Translations under genes and position numbers: made by a program
Notes under the pieces: model-generated
The model's database searches: none
Told to the model about the DNA's origin: nothing
Seen by the model: only the letters and a program-made list of their open reading frames with translations
Assembly (NCBI GenBank): GCA_031841125.1
Contig: CM063113.1
Coordinates: forward strand, 45,374,007 to 45,438,006
Length of the DNA: 64,000 bases
DNA from: Acanthococcus lagerstroemiae
Taxonomy: Eukaryota; Arthropoda; Insecta; Hemiptera; Eriococcidae
Direction of reading: 5' to 3'
Shown here: positions 21,703-33,399 of the stretch, one piece after another
Layout: every line of letters starts with the position of its first letter
Position numbering within the stretch: position 1 is the first letter of the stretch

Positions 21703-22304
21703 TATATGCATTTTGGTCCTCAAGTTGATATGTTCCGAGATATTCGCAGTTTTTTTTTGTAAAATCTCAGTATTACAGGTAACTTCAAGATGAAAGCGGC
21801 ACAGGTTAATGACCTCAGATTGAGCTCAAATTTTGTATGGCGAGTTTCTAGGTCCATTGGAACAAATTTCAGTGCGACCCTAATCAATTGGCGAAAACTT
21901 GTAGAATAAGGGACACCCTGGCGTTCATATGGGGCAATAGGTGTATCGCAGATGGTCGTGCATCGTACTTTATCTCTGTGTATTTCTGACGTCTGTTCAT
22001 TGATACCTATGAATATAAGAATATGGGTACAAATAATGTATACATAATGCAAAACTATAATATGTGCAGCAAACTTTTCAAATCTCAGCATGTCAGTCGC
22101 GTTCATAGATGGGACAATATGTATATCGCCGATGGTCGTGCATCATGCTCATTACCTCTGTGTACTTTTGACTTCTGTTCATAGATACCCAGAAACCCAG
22201 GTATTAATAATATCAGCCTTTATTGGTGTAGTTCTTCACACTTTTAACGAATGAAATATACAGTAGAAGTATACATTGAGGATACCGAACTATGTACTTT
22301 ACCC

Positions 22305-22660
22305 CTTTGGGTATAAGCTTCCCCAACTTTCTTCCAACTTTTTCGGTTTTGGCCTACTCTTCCCCTCATTATTTCTGTAATTTTCGTTATCTCGTCACGC
22401 CATCTTGAAGCTGATCTTTCTCTTCTTTTTTTCTTGTCATAAGGTTCCCATAACTCCGTTTTAATTTGTTAATCTCTTGTCTGACCTCTTTCATACCTAC
22501 CAGTTTCCTCTCTTGTTTTTTTGTTTTCCACTCTTGTATTCAATTCTTATCCCTAGCGTACTTCATTCTATCTATCTCACTGTAATTGCTATGCTATCCT
22601 TTCAGTTTGATTCTTCGTTAGGGCCCACGTTTGGGCTCCATAGGTAAGAACTGATGAGGT
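22305..22660 (-). pseudogene. RTE-clade LINE, C-terminal end of the reverse transcriptase ORF
   Basis: On the reverse strand, one frame reads SVLTYGAQTWALTKNQTERIA. After several stops and a degenerate stretch it continues LWEPYDKKKRRE, SASRWRDEITKITEI and SWKKVGEAYTQ. The order YGAQTWALTK, then a W-rich basic stretch, then SRWRDEI and W...GEAY is the usual C-terminus of RTE/BovB-like LINE proteins. That follows from known family patterns. Only the last ~115 residues remain, with stops, so this is a 5'-truncated dead copy. It lies inside the tandem family at 21.9-23.1 kb. Confidence 0.75.
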
Positions 22661-22980
22661 GCATCTTTCTGTTATTTTCGTTTAATTTTACCGTGGTATA
22701 TGTTTTTTTCAGGTATATGTGTATGTACCTGCAAAACTATATACGAGCAGCAAACTTTTCAAACATGTTAGTCGCGTTCATAGATAAGGCAATATGTGTA
22801 CCGCAGATGGTCGTGCGCTCATCATCTCTGTGTACTTTTAACTTCTGTTCATTGATACCCAACAATCCAGGTACGTACACATATATGCAGCAAATTTTTC
22901 AAACACTGACATCCGAGTCTCGTTCAAAGATGGGGCGATACGTGTATCGCAGATGGTCGTGCGTCATGCACATTATCTCC

Positions 22981-23067
22981 ATATGAGGAGTTATCTGTTA
23001 GAAAGGCCCCTTGCGAATAGGATTCCCATTCGTCAGGGGCCCTTTTGACAGATAACTCCTCGTATAT
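22981..23067. repeat. 86-bp hairpin inserted in a tandem unit
   Basis: ATATGAGGAGTTATCTGTTA...AGGCCCC pairs with GGGGCCC...TGACAGATAACTCCTCGTATAT. It interrupts the fourth tandem unit between ATTATCTC and CTTTTGACTTC, where other units read CTCTGTGTACTTTTGACTTC. It is probably a tiny MITE. Confidence 0.8.
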
Positions 23068-23110
23068 GAACTTTTGACTTCTGTACATCAATACCCAGCA
23101 ACTCAGGTAT

Positions 23111-26100
23111 GTTGCATACAACGCGGCGTTGTTGTAGACTACACGCCGGACGATCTTTGGGAAAATACCACCGTAAATACAAAAAACTATCTGTACTGCG
23201 AACTTTTTAAGCGAGACTGTACCGGCGCGGCGATATGGTGGTGGCGGCGGCGTTGCTGAAAACTCGTAACGAAGTAAAAAGTGTTTTTACATTAATTAAA
23301 TTAAACAAAGTAAACCAATAATTTATGAAAATAAAACCATCTGCTTTTTAGCCGCAGAGGTAGTTTTGAAAGGAGAGACGGAGAGAGAGCGAGACCGGGG
23401 CTCGGTGGCTGGCGAGGAAAAGGCGTTTTGTCGAGAGGGGTTGCAAACCAACACCGATATTTTCAAAAAGGCAATAAGACGTATTCGCGCCGGCGAACGG
23501 CCGACGACGAAGTGGGAGGGCAAATGGCGCATAAGAAGGATGATTTTTGCCTGTAAAAAGGGTGTTTGCTTTTGCACGATGAAATGCTACAAGTCAAAGA
23601 AGAGAAAGGGTTGAAAAGGGATATTAAGCAGTAAATACTCGTACAGTATCTGCTAAAATTTCTTTTCGCTTTTTACTATACTCTGTATATACACTATAAT
23701 GCTTTCTCTCTTTTTCGTATATTTTCCCCAATCGTCGTCGTTGGTGGCGGCGATGGTGGCGACGGTGGCGGTGGTGGGAGCGTCATCACTGCGCCCGGAA
23801 AACGGTGACCCGGAATAAAACGAAACGACAAATTCGCTGTCGAAGGTGCGGCATTTTCACGTGCCGAAAGGAAGGAGAATAAGCGAGTTGACTCCCTGCT
23901 CGGTGCTCGAGACCTCGATTTCTGCCCGTCTGTCAGTCTGTCTGTGCCTAGATCGTGCAGCGTTTTCCGCCGCCGGCGTAAAAAGTATAGGCTTTGATTA
24001 CCTGCCAGTCTGGCTGTCTGTTTGTTAATTTTTGATCCTTTAGTTTTTCCTCGTCGTTGGTGTGAGATACAGACGGTATGGGGGGGGGGGGAAGGTTCAG
24101 AGCGGGTTGAATAGCGGATCAGCTCTCTCGGTTCCTGGTTGGTGGCTCTCTGGTTGCCAAGTTGACTAACTCGGATTCTGGTTTGTCTGAATTTTTGACC
24201 GGGTTACTGGTTTTTTGAAATTTTTCTGAGTGGTTGTGGAGGTGGACGGTTTTTGGTAAATTGTGGTACTTCAGATCTGAAGGTTCCGCTTCTCAAGTTC
24301 TAGTTTTTAAGGAAATTGAAAAGAAAACATGAGGGAGGAATGCATGATAGAATGAAACTATGGAACGGTTACACGGAACTCAACGTTCCACTTCAGTAGA
24401 AACGGAACATAATGCTTAATTTTTTCCGTCGTTCTTGTGCTTCGGTTCAGCTCAGTACCAGCTCACGGTCTGAGTACTTTCCCAAAGGTGCAATTAGGAA
24501 CCCAGTGGGAAACTTGGAGCGAGATAATGATTCCAATTTCTAAATTGAGCCAAAAGAACTCATTTCGATTCTTGCTCTCAAATCCGGAAAATGAAACTTT
24601 CCAGGCGGAACAAACCATCAGTTCTTATCTACTTCCTCCAGACGCTCCAGACCTGCTCAGCACCCAAGTTATAGTGACCTGATTATGAGAAACATTTTGT
24701 AAGGGAAATCGAGTGCACAACTTTCTCTGTTTGAAAAGTTCACCGATACCGACGATGTGTATACAGACTCAAGTATCACTAAAAACTCAGTTTAATAGTG
24801 CTGTTTGACCCCTTCCTGGGCATCAGTCTACTCGTGTTTTTTTTTTTTTTAGGGAAATCGATTAGTAGGCCTAAATGAACAACTGTACCAAATCTCCGCT
24901 TTGCGAGAATCTTGGCATTTATTTTTCGTGGACGATTTCTCATCAGAAACTGCGGCAATTTCGTCGCTCACGCATCGTGAAGAGCATTTTCGCTCTTCGA
25001 CGTAGACATGCGTGACGTTAAAAGGTAAATATGTGCCGTTGGTCGGAACAGGTGGACCGTAGACGAAGACCCGGAGTCTGCAGGCAGACGGGACGACAAT
25101 GTATATGCGCGATATAAATTATATACCGTCGGAGGGTTTTGTGCGTGAGCGGGACCGTTGAGATGACAGCTTCATTAGAGAGACGGATATATAAGTATGT
25201 ATTTCGTACACACAAATACTCGTATATGCTCGACCGAATGACGGCTATACGTCGATATAGCAGCGCCGAGGAATTCTTCTCTTCGGTTTTCGGCTTCCGG
25301 AATACTCGTCTGGAGACCTGCGAGCCGGATGTCGTAATACGTGTGCACGGCGGTGTGAATGTCGTCTCATGTGTGAATCGTAGCGAGCCACGGCGAGGGA
25401 GCGATTTTCATCGAAAAAGGCACAAAAATCAAAGCGATCCTCGACGTGCCCCCCCCCCTGTCTCCCGGACGGATCTTCCGCACAAATCGTGGCCGCGTAA
25501 TAAAACCCGATATACGTTGCGCCATTCAACTGAACAAGCGAATCATTATGATGATTCAAAACATACGAAGTTTCAATATTTTCTGTGTCCTCAGGAAGGA
25601 CTTGACGGCTTGACAGGGTGACAGAAGTAGCTACTAGCTGGTGGACAATATAGGTTCGTTAACCGGGGTTATTCTCTATTTCGAAATATAAAGTCGCTGG
25701 ATGACTTCTTTTCCTTCGTGTATCTGAAATAATGATAGTAGGTAAAACGTCGTTAGTATGACTAATTTTACCATTAATTAAGCGCAGGCTGCTTTGATGA
25801 TCGAGTTCGTAAGGTCGTGAATTCGGATACAACGGGTAATTCGTGGCTTCGTGGGCGTATTTCCGTCATTCGAGATATTTTTATTTCTATTTACAAACAT
25901 GCGTACAAGTTGACGTGAAGACCATTCCTTGCCTTGGTGGGTTTTGTCCGCTCGAATGTAGGTCTTGGTTGGATCAGGCTACACTTAGTCATCAGTCAGA
26001 TCAAACTTTTCAGTCAATTTTAGGCTGTTAGTCTCATCAGTTAATAGTTTGATCGTGTATTGTTCATTATCAGTCTCCTCATAGTCTTTTCAGAGAGAGT

Positions 26101-27779
26101 TAACGGGGATGGAAGTCGCAGAAAAATAAATTACTTTTTAAAATAAGAATCAGTAATGGAAAGCATAGATTCCTCGACTGAAGTCAGATATTTTTCATTT
26201 GTTATTGGCTGAAATTCGGATACTTTTATTACCTGGTTGTATACTTACTTTACCCAATTAACACCACTTTGAGGAAGATACTTTTCCCCTCCGATCGGGC
26301 AACTTTTGAATAGGTTCGGTGATAAATTAACTTTTCTTATAATCATGTTTTATAACGAATAACAACGGAATCGAAATCACTTTTTATCATATCAAAATTG
26401 GCGTAATTAGGAATCGTGTTTCCGAATCACAGCACTACATAAAATTGTAATAAAAATGTGTAATTAAGTCGAAATTAAGGTTAGAAAATACATCAAAATT
26501 AAAAAAAAAAGTAATTTAATTACAGTTTGGACGAACAAACAGATCGAAGTGGTCTTCAGTAAAGCCCGCGTATTCGGAGGCGTAGATAACTCCGTTATAG
26601 GGGGGGGGGTCGAACTTTGTCTGCCTTGCCTGACCCTTTACAACCCCCCCCCCCCTATGATTTGCCTTACATAACTCCTGAAAAAATTCAATTTTTTCTT
26701 GCTACGTGAGAGGGTCGAGACTCCTACACCATTAAGCGCATCCAGGTTCACGACCAGACATCAACTGTATAGTGTTCTTCTTGGAATGTTGTACTTGATA
26801 CTGACTCTCAAAACACTGAAATTTTTATTTAAAACTACATCTAAAGCTCTCTGTATCTGCTCCTCTGAATTCCCAGTTTTTAATGAGTAAGAAATTAGAA
26901 TTATTTATTGTAATAAAATTACGTAGGTGAATTATGAAGAAAAAGAGTCAAATTAATTGATTGTGGTCTATTACTTACTGCAAACGACGTATTACAGTTC
27001 AAAATCGCATTAGTTTTCGTAATTCGTCTTTCGGCGCTGTGCATAAAAAAAAATTAAAAAACCTTTTTTTGGATTTCAAATTCAAATTACAAACGCGACA
27101 TTGAGGGCACAGACTACGCACTTGTAGGAAAGTAACCTACTACTATATATTAATGGTAGGATTGCTCGTTAGATATTGGTAGGTGGACGTGATTAGGCTA
27201 TCTGGCGTAATTTGAGTAAGACACCTTAATAATATTCTCGATTAACAAAATGAGGGGCACTAAGCTTCAGCACACAAAAAGGTCAAAACTGGGATGTTAG
27301 GAAAAAGAGTATATCCCATTCAACCAATCAGAACGTAGGACACAAAATAGACTCAAGAACAACGTGCTAGGTGAGGCACTCTCATGATGTCAAGTGGGTG
27401 TAGCCAAATACAATTTTAATTCAAATGCTAAATGTGGCACATTTGTGTCTCCGAAGCGCTGCGACAAGTGAGACTCTCTGTCAGTTGGGCTCAGAGAAGA
27501 AAATATTCAGAGCTTCATATTTTTGCTAACAGTCATGTAATTTCCTAAGTTTTCTGTTGTTAAGGCACTCATTTCTGGTTGGAGGCAAACTGAGTTTCTG
27601 TGTGCAATTCCCTCAGTCATCGTTTGCTACACCCATATGAGCTTGATTAAAACTTGAAACTCTTACAAACTGTCCTTTTTTAAAACTCATCGAGATGTAT
27701 TTTGAGACTGCCGAACTTTCTGAGTCGCTTCGCTTTTTCTCGAATAAGTTCAAGTACGTTTAAGGATGGTCTGAAATTA
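23111..27779. other. Long unassigned stretch, no gene recognised
   Basis: The short frames here resemble no known protein. Landmarks are a GGC/GGT triplet-rich patch (23735-23790), G or C homopolymers near 24081, 25449, 26600 and 26647, and a CpG-richer interval (about 23200-24000). The 26.58-26.66 kb segment pairs a G run with a C run and could fold. No RNA gene or mobile-element protein was found. Confidence 0.4.
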
Positions 27780-28890
27780 TCTCATAAAATGTTTATGGGG
27801 AAATTATATGCTGAAATTGTGCAGATAAATTTTATTGGAAACTCATTATAAGGAATTTTATGGAGGAAAACAATTAGAAACAACAAGTAGGAACGTGTGC
27901 AGAGAAATCATGTGGGAAAACCATGTAGGGGAACATATTGGAGTACGGGTCATTTTCCAGAAACTGAGAATGTTTTGTTACCAGCAAATTTTGAAATCTA
28001 ACTTTCGATTTTTTAATTTTAATTTTTGGGGGGGGGGGGGGTATGTTACACAATAACATCCGCAACAAATTCCACCAGTATAATTCATGAGACAGACAGT
28101 TACCATATTTTGGATGGAAAAAGCACAGGAAATGTCCATCGTCATGGATGTTACTACCTTGTCTGATTGTTTGAATACCAGTTACATTTTTTCAAATAAT
28201 TTTGTTTCAAGTTGTTTTTTCCTAATAAAGTGGTATTATTATTCAGAAAGATTGGAAGTATCTGTTCTGTTACCTGGGTTTTCAGTGCATTGTCGTGGTC
28301 AATCTTTAACTGTTGCAAAGATCGGTGCCGTGTACAATTTTTAGCCCAACAAATGGCAATACTGGTACAGTTTTAGTCCCTTAACACGATCCAGGTGCCA
28401 GATTGTAGTCACTGGCACATGCGATAGTATAATTTTCAAAAATTCCCGGGAAAAGGAAATTCTTGAAGCTGTGTTACCTCTAGTCGTGGATATCAGAGCT
28501 TTCGCCGTAAACAAGATGTCTATCGTCGCAGAGAAAAGTCATCTCCCTCCTTAAATTTTGATGCTCCTGCTCTGTAAACTTGTTGAATATTCTCCGCTAC
28601 GTATAAACTAAGTATTATGAAAAAAAAAAATCTAACAGAAAAGGAAATGCCACCTTAATATTCTCAGTTTCTGGAGAATGACCCTGTTTTAAGGGAAAAT
28701 CACATGAAGAAATGATGTGTAGTTTATCATAGAAATAGCCTCTATTTTGGATATAGGGAAACTACATACAAAGAAAAACAAAATATCGTATGGGGAAGTC
28801 ATAAAGGAAAATTGTACATGGGAACAATATAGAAACATCATATGAGGACATAGGGATATTATGAAGGAAAGAAATATGAACTAGTCATTC
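27780..28890. repeat. Degenerate GGAAA/CATATG-type short repeat, split by a TIR element
   Basis: On both sides of the element at 27947-28684 the DNA is built from words such as GGGGAAATTATATG, GGAAACTCATTATAAGG, GGGAAAACCATGTAG, GGGAACAATATAGAAAC and CATCATATGAGGACATAGGG. This reads as one old short-unit array interrupted by the later element. Confidence 0.5.
27947..28684 (+). mobile_element. ~738-bp TIR element, copy A
   Basis: Starts GGGTCATTTTCCAGAAACTG and ends with the near-perfect inverse CAGTTTCTGGAGAATGACCC. The whole length matches the reverse complement of the element at 35179-35917, including a long G run (28027) against a C run (35822). No protein is recognisable in the matching part, so it is probably non-autonomous. 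No clear target duplication is seen for this copy. Confidence 0.8.
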
Positions 28891-30325
28891 GGGTGAATCG
28901 TATGATGTCCTTCCGGAAGAAAACGGTGGCATCTGAGAAACGTCATTTTTCAATAACACAAAATGTGACGGAATACGATTGCTGTTACTCACTTTCGCAC
29001 TTCACAAATAGTCGTGACAATAAGGGTCAGCGCCGACGTCACTTCACTCCATCTTACTGCCAGAATCGGGGCTTTAACCAGGATTACTTGACTGGATGGG
29101 CAAGCCAATGAAGAACAAACTGCTTATTTGCTGCGTACGAGTGCTGCAAGAACGAGTACAGCCAGTCAGGACTGAACCCATCAGTTGTGTAAAAGTAGCG
29201 CGAAAAGGGGCAAATGCAATGAGGGGCAGGATTTTTATTAAGTAGAATGTGGCTATACGTGGTTCCAATATTTCAAACGGGGATATTCTTGGCACCTTCT
29301 GGCTTAACACCTGTCCCAAAATGAGGGCCATGTTTTCGCAGTTCTCTGTCATAGTCAACGTTCTGTATATTTAAGGACAGCCAGACTGACTGTCCCGGTG
29401 AGGCTGAAATACTGCAGTTCCCATTTACTTAAAGGAAACAGCTTTCGCTGCGAAATATTCATAACTAGTGCGGCATCTTGGATGCAGAGTCAGTTTATCA
29501 ACTGGAATTTAAGGGAACGCTACAACCTACAGCATAGGCTCCTCACTGATAGCGAAAGCCGTACTGAGTTCATGGCTGAAGAAAAAGAATAAGAATCAAA
29601 TATACTTGATGTACTACGATTTCAGTTATAATTATTATTTTTACTCTTAAATTCAAAAAGTTGATTTTGTGACAACACATACTTTCGAATTGATTCATGA
29701 GAGAAAAAAAAAAAAAAAAAAGATAAATATTTTTTTAAAACCTTTTTTTTGAGAGAGGTAGAAACCGGGGGGGGGGTGTAAAGAAAAATTCATACATCGG
29801 GAAATGGATATGTCTTATGGGTACCGAGCACATTTTACACATCAGTGTTGACAGAACGGCGTTTTCGTTGCTAGATCCAGCAGAATATTTTATTTTTAAC
29901 AATTTCATTTTAGCATCTCAATTCTCGTTAGAAAATTCATTTTAAACAGACTTCAGTAGAATTTATTTGAAATCTAGAAAAACTAGCAGAATTTGAGATA
30001 TCCGAGAGCAGAATTCAATTTTCCCTTCTGGCAACATTGCTCGCATGCAGTCAATGCCCAGAAACAAAAATGAAATATTCAGCAAGAGTCGTCCATTCTC
30101 GGTGTCAGTTGACATTCTCCATATCAATCTCGGCACAGACATTACAGATAACAACAGCGGTGGTGAAACCAATCACGGGGTAAAGAGGAATACGCAATTT
30201 TGTCATACCGGTAGTAAAAAACTGGTAGCTTTTTTCTGCGTACAGAATTTTCGTTTTGTGCCTAGCCATTAGACATATCCATGTAAAAAAACAAACAAAA
30301 AAAAACTAATATAATTATTATACAC
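28891..30325. other. Unassigned stretch, no gene recognised
   Basis: Several 60-95 residue frames on both strands show no family. A G run lies near 29767 and A-rich tracts near 29706 and 30283. A GGACAGCCAGACTGACTGTCC near-palindrome is at 29374. Confidence 0.4.
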
Positions 30326-30423
30326 CAAGAGTCAAAAGTCAGTGTTTACATGCGAGGGAAAGTTGCGAACAAACGTAACGAGTGAGCAGTTCCCGAGTTA
30401 AGTAAACTCACTTTTGGCTCTTG
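30326..30423. repeat. Hairpin head, tandem unit 1
   Basis: CAAGAGTCAAAAGTCAGTG pairs with CACTTTTGGCTCTTG across a loop of about 60 bp. Confidence 0.8.
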
Positions 30424-30838
30424 TGTTGCAAGATAGTTCTTATTACAATATATGATCAGAAAGGGAAAACATGAACCGCTTTGTCTTGTTAAAAAAGCAA
30501 CGCTGAAAATTCAGCATTATGCATTTTCCCAACTGAAAAGAAACCTACAGCTCCGATAGCAAATAATATCAGGAAACAACAATTGCCATGATAACATCCC
30601 CGGCATTAGTCGGCCATTCTTGGCATCCGTCGACATTCGTGTTGCTTTGTTGTGTTGGTTGGTAAATGTGCCTGCATGTAAAAATGTGACTCATGCTTTT
30701 ACATTGAGGCACGTTTACTCTACATTGAGGTTATGCTGGTGTCTGATCCGGCAATGAAAAGTGCTACTTTCCAGTTGCAAAATACTAGAGTAAACATAGT
30801 CTTTCTGAACAAGTATTGTGAAATAGTATATTATACAC

Positions 30839-30938
30839 CAAGAGTCGAAAGTGAGTGTTTACATGGTGAGGGAAAGTTTGCGAACAAGTGTAGCGAGTGA
30901 GCAATTCCCAAGTCATGTAAACTCACTTTTGGCTCTTG
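30839..30938. repeat. Hairpin head, tandem unit 2
   Basis: CAAGAGTCGAAAGTGAGTG pairs with CTCACTTTTGGCTCTTG; it is homologous to 30326-30423. Confidence 0.8.
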
Positions 30939-31111
30939 TTTTGTTAGATATTTTTTATACTTAATGATCAGAAATAGCAATGTTTTTCGTCCAGTAATTC
31001 ACGAGGCAAACATAACGACAGTTAGGCGTCAATAAATAACAACAAACAGTAACAGTTGTACTACGTTGTGAATATTTAAATGCGTTTCTAAGTCGCAATT
31101 TGGCAATTTGC

Positions 31112-31185
31112 TACATGCCCGAGTGGTTAGAGACGTTTGCTACACTCCAATCAGATGTCTCAATAGAGGCGGGTTCTATCCTCAG
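31112..31185 (+). repeat. tRNA-like segment (SINE head or tRNA relic)
   Basis: Contains a box A-like TGCCCGAGTGGTTAGA and a box B-like GGGTTCTATCC about 50 bp apart, as in class II (Leu/Ser) tRNAs. Acceptor and T stems do not close, so it is not a functional tRNA. It lies inside the second tandem unit and may mark a SINE. Confidence 0.5.
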
Positions 31186-31375
31186 ATACAGAATTACTGG
31201 CCAGCAATTTGTGCCTACATGTGCTTCTATGTAAAAACGTGACACGTCCCTTTACATTAAGGCACGTTTACTTTACACACAGGTTTTGTTAGCACTCGAT
31301 GCATGAATGATAAGCGCTTCGTTCCATCCGCCAAACACCAACGTAAACATTGCCTTTCTGATTGTGTAGTATAAA

Positions 31376-33399
31376 AAAGCAATTTTTGATATGTGACTGT
31401 CTTTTTCCAGACCGATAAGGAAAACATGCTGAGAAAACATACGCAGTAGCCGAAAAACTCCAGTCACCAGGGGGTATACATGACCATCAGTCAGCCAGGC
31501 ACATGGACACTAGGGCATTTAAAAAGAAAAGTAGCTAGTCAGACTTCCAAGTTAGTAAAAATATTAAATATATTGATAGGTTGGTAGATAGATAGCCAGG
31601 CCTACAGATAGACAGACAGGCAGGCAAACAGAAAGCCAGCAGACAGATCGACTAACTAACCAATAGATAAAACGCAAGACACCCAACGTCTGTAATTGTT
31701 TAACATTTCCGCCAAATTCGGATTGACCGAAACAGGAAAATTGGGAATTCCCCGTTGGTTTTTCGAAACGTGTACTCGAATGTGAGAATAGAAAAAAACG
31801 AGAATGTATCAGAAAAAGTAATACCTAGTATATTCGTAGCCACTACCCCGTCCAATAAATCACGTCTTATAATAACTTAATTTCAGCCGGGGGAGAGGGG
31901 CTGGGGTGCAAACTAATCCAAAAAGGCTAGTACGCACGTCCATTTAGCTAATCTTAAAATACGAGCTATTTATCAAAGCTATTTAGATGGCGCGGATAAG
32001 GGGCTAAATAAGCTGTGTTTTCTTCGATGAAGCCCCGTATTTACGACGTGCTATATCGCGCGCGCGGGGGTACATATTCGACTGCGTTTTTTTTTCTTTC
32101 CTTTCTTCTTCCTAAATTAGCATATTTCATGCGGTTTACCTATATTCCGGTAATAATTCAACCTCGGTTGACGTTAATTGTGTTTCAGCCCGAAGCAAAC
32201 TGATTAGGACGAAAAAATAGGTAAAGAAAAATTTTGCGCGTGAAAGAAAGGTGGAAATGGAGTACACGAGAAATTTTATGTAACGTGTACCTCGCCCTCT
32301 TTGCCGCCGCCCGAACGACAGATGGGGAGGAGGCAAAATTATGTTCTCTAAAAACGTGATCGTAATCGAAGCGAAATTAACGATACTACGTCGTTGACAT
32401 AAGAAATTTTCGTATTAATCACATTTTTATGATTTGTGTCGGACCTAACGTGTAATATCCTGTTGTCGTGAGCGTTTTAATTTTCCAGCCTGGTATTGGG
32501 TATTATGTTTGAAATACACCGTCATATAGTGTATACTATTTATATGCGTAATATACTTACCTGTGTTCCGCGTGTTCCAGGGGCGAATACGTTCACGAAG
32601 GTGGGTTCAGACTGTCCCCCCTTGCTGATACGTTTGCGTACGTGAAGCATAACGCAGTTGTGATTCGGCGAAATTCGTAAATTTGGACTCTACATAGCCG
32701 AACGTGCACGTATATGGTTGAATTTTCTTGACGTCACTGGTTTTCAACTGCAAAAACGCTGCACCTGGTAGGTAACCTTGTTCGCATGCAATTTATCAAT
32801 TAGTTCTGAGAAACTAGTATGCAAATTGTTCTGCTCCGTTTTCCCGGCCACTAATGTACAATCGAAGCTCACTGATCGGCTGTACACTCGTGCGTCGTAC
32901 TCAGTAAGACTTTTCTAAGTTAATGTTTTTATCTTGAAAGCAGATTAGATGAGAATATTATGATCATAAGGAAAAGAATTTGAGAGATACAACCAAAGTA
33001 CCAGAGGGGTATGGGAATATCTCCCCCCCCCCTCGGGGGGAAAAATAGCTGGGGAAATTTTATATTCGTCTCCCCCTCCCTCTCGAAAAAATGTAAAATT
33101 TTAGAGTTTGTTAACGAACATTTTAGACCGACGAATGTAAGCTGAAATTTGGATGAAACTTTCCTGTCGTAAGAGGGGCAGTTAACCATTTCAAAAATTG
33201 ACTTTACCACTTGAAGATGCTTGTCCGCTCAGTTTCGATTCGACTCAGCTTCACAATGAAAAAAAGATGGTGGGGGATTTCCTCACACACTCTAATGTAA
33301 TGATGATAGTTCGATTTCCTAAGCGAATTTTGTCGGTTCTAAGTTTGAAATTTGGGGTGCCAGATTGTGATAAAATTATAAAATCTAATTGAATGATCT
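31376..33399. other. Unassigned stretch, no gene recognised
   Basis: 31580-31670 is a decayed tetranucleotide tract (GATAGATAG, CAGACAGGCAGGCA). 32050-32062 has a CGCGCGCG patch and 33021-33031 a C run followed by GGGGGG. No conserved protein frame is seen. Confidence 0.4.

Larger units (their letters stand above)
18381..21857. mobile_element. 3.5-kb palindromic element with an insertion in each arm
   Basis: 18381-19177 matches the reverse complement of 20059-21857, once the pogo-like element at 20717-21702 is removed. The match continues inward from about 19813-19925 to 19948-20057, with the centre near 19935. The outer ends read ATGGACCTAGAAACTCGCC when read inward. Landmarks shared by both arms include CAGTCTCTGTCTACTAGGGC-like, CAACAATAGGAAACAGCG, TCCGTTGAAGA and GGTCAGACCAACAG. 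Each arm is about 0.9 kb without its insertion. No transposase for the palindrome itself is visible. It may be a large MITE or foldback element, or a head-to-head duplication. Confidence 0.8.
21918..23110 (+). repeat. Diverged tandem family, right block (~170-bp units, interrupted)
   Basis: Four units begin GCGTTCATAGATGGG-like at about 21922, 22100, 22775 and 22919. They continue CAATATGTGTATCGCAGATGG, TCGTGC, CTCTGTGTACTTTTGACTTC and TGTTCATTGATACCCA. The second and third are split by about 530 bp that contain an RTE-type LINE tail. The fourth is split by an 86-bp hairpin. The same family appears more diverged at 17.4-17.9 kb. Confidence 0.75.
30326..31375 (+). repeat. Two-unit tandem repeat with a hairpin head
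   Basis: Unit 1 runs from 30326 to about 30838 and unit 2 from 30839 to about 31375. Each starts with a ~100-bp hairpin, then a GATCAGAAA phrase. Later each has a GTGCCT-CATGTAAAAA-GTGAC phrase followed by TTTACATT-AGGCACGTTTACT, and each ends GTAAACAT...CTTTCTG...TAGTATA. Unit 2 has an extra tRNA-like segment. The units are clearly alignable but diverged. Confidence 0.7.

Noticed and set aside
22978..23067. microRNA precursor
   Set aside because: The 86-bp hairpin has suitable length, but it interrupts a tandem unit like an inserted MITE and pairs too perfectly end to end for a typical precursor. No small-RNA evidence is available.
31112..31185. Functional tRNA-Leu or tRNA-Ser
   Set aside because: The stems do not close and the segment lies inside a tandem repeat unit, so it is kept only as a tRNA-like relic.
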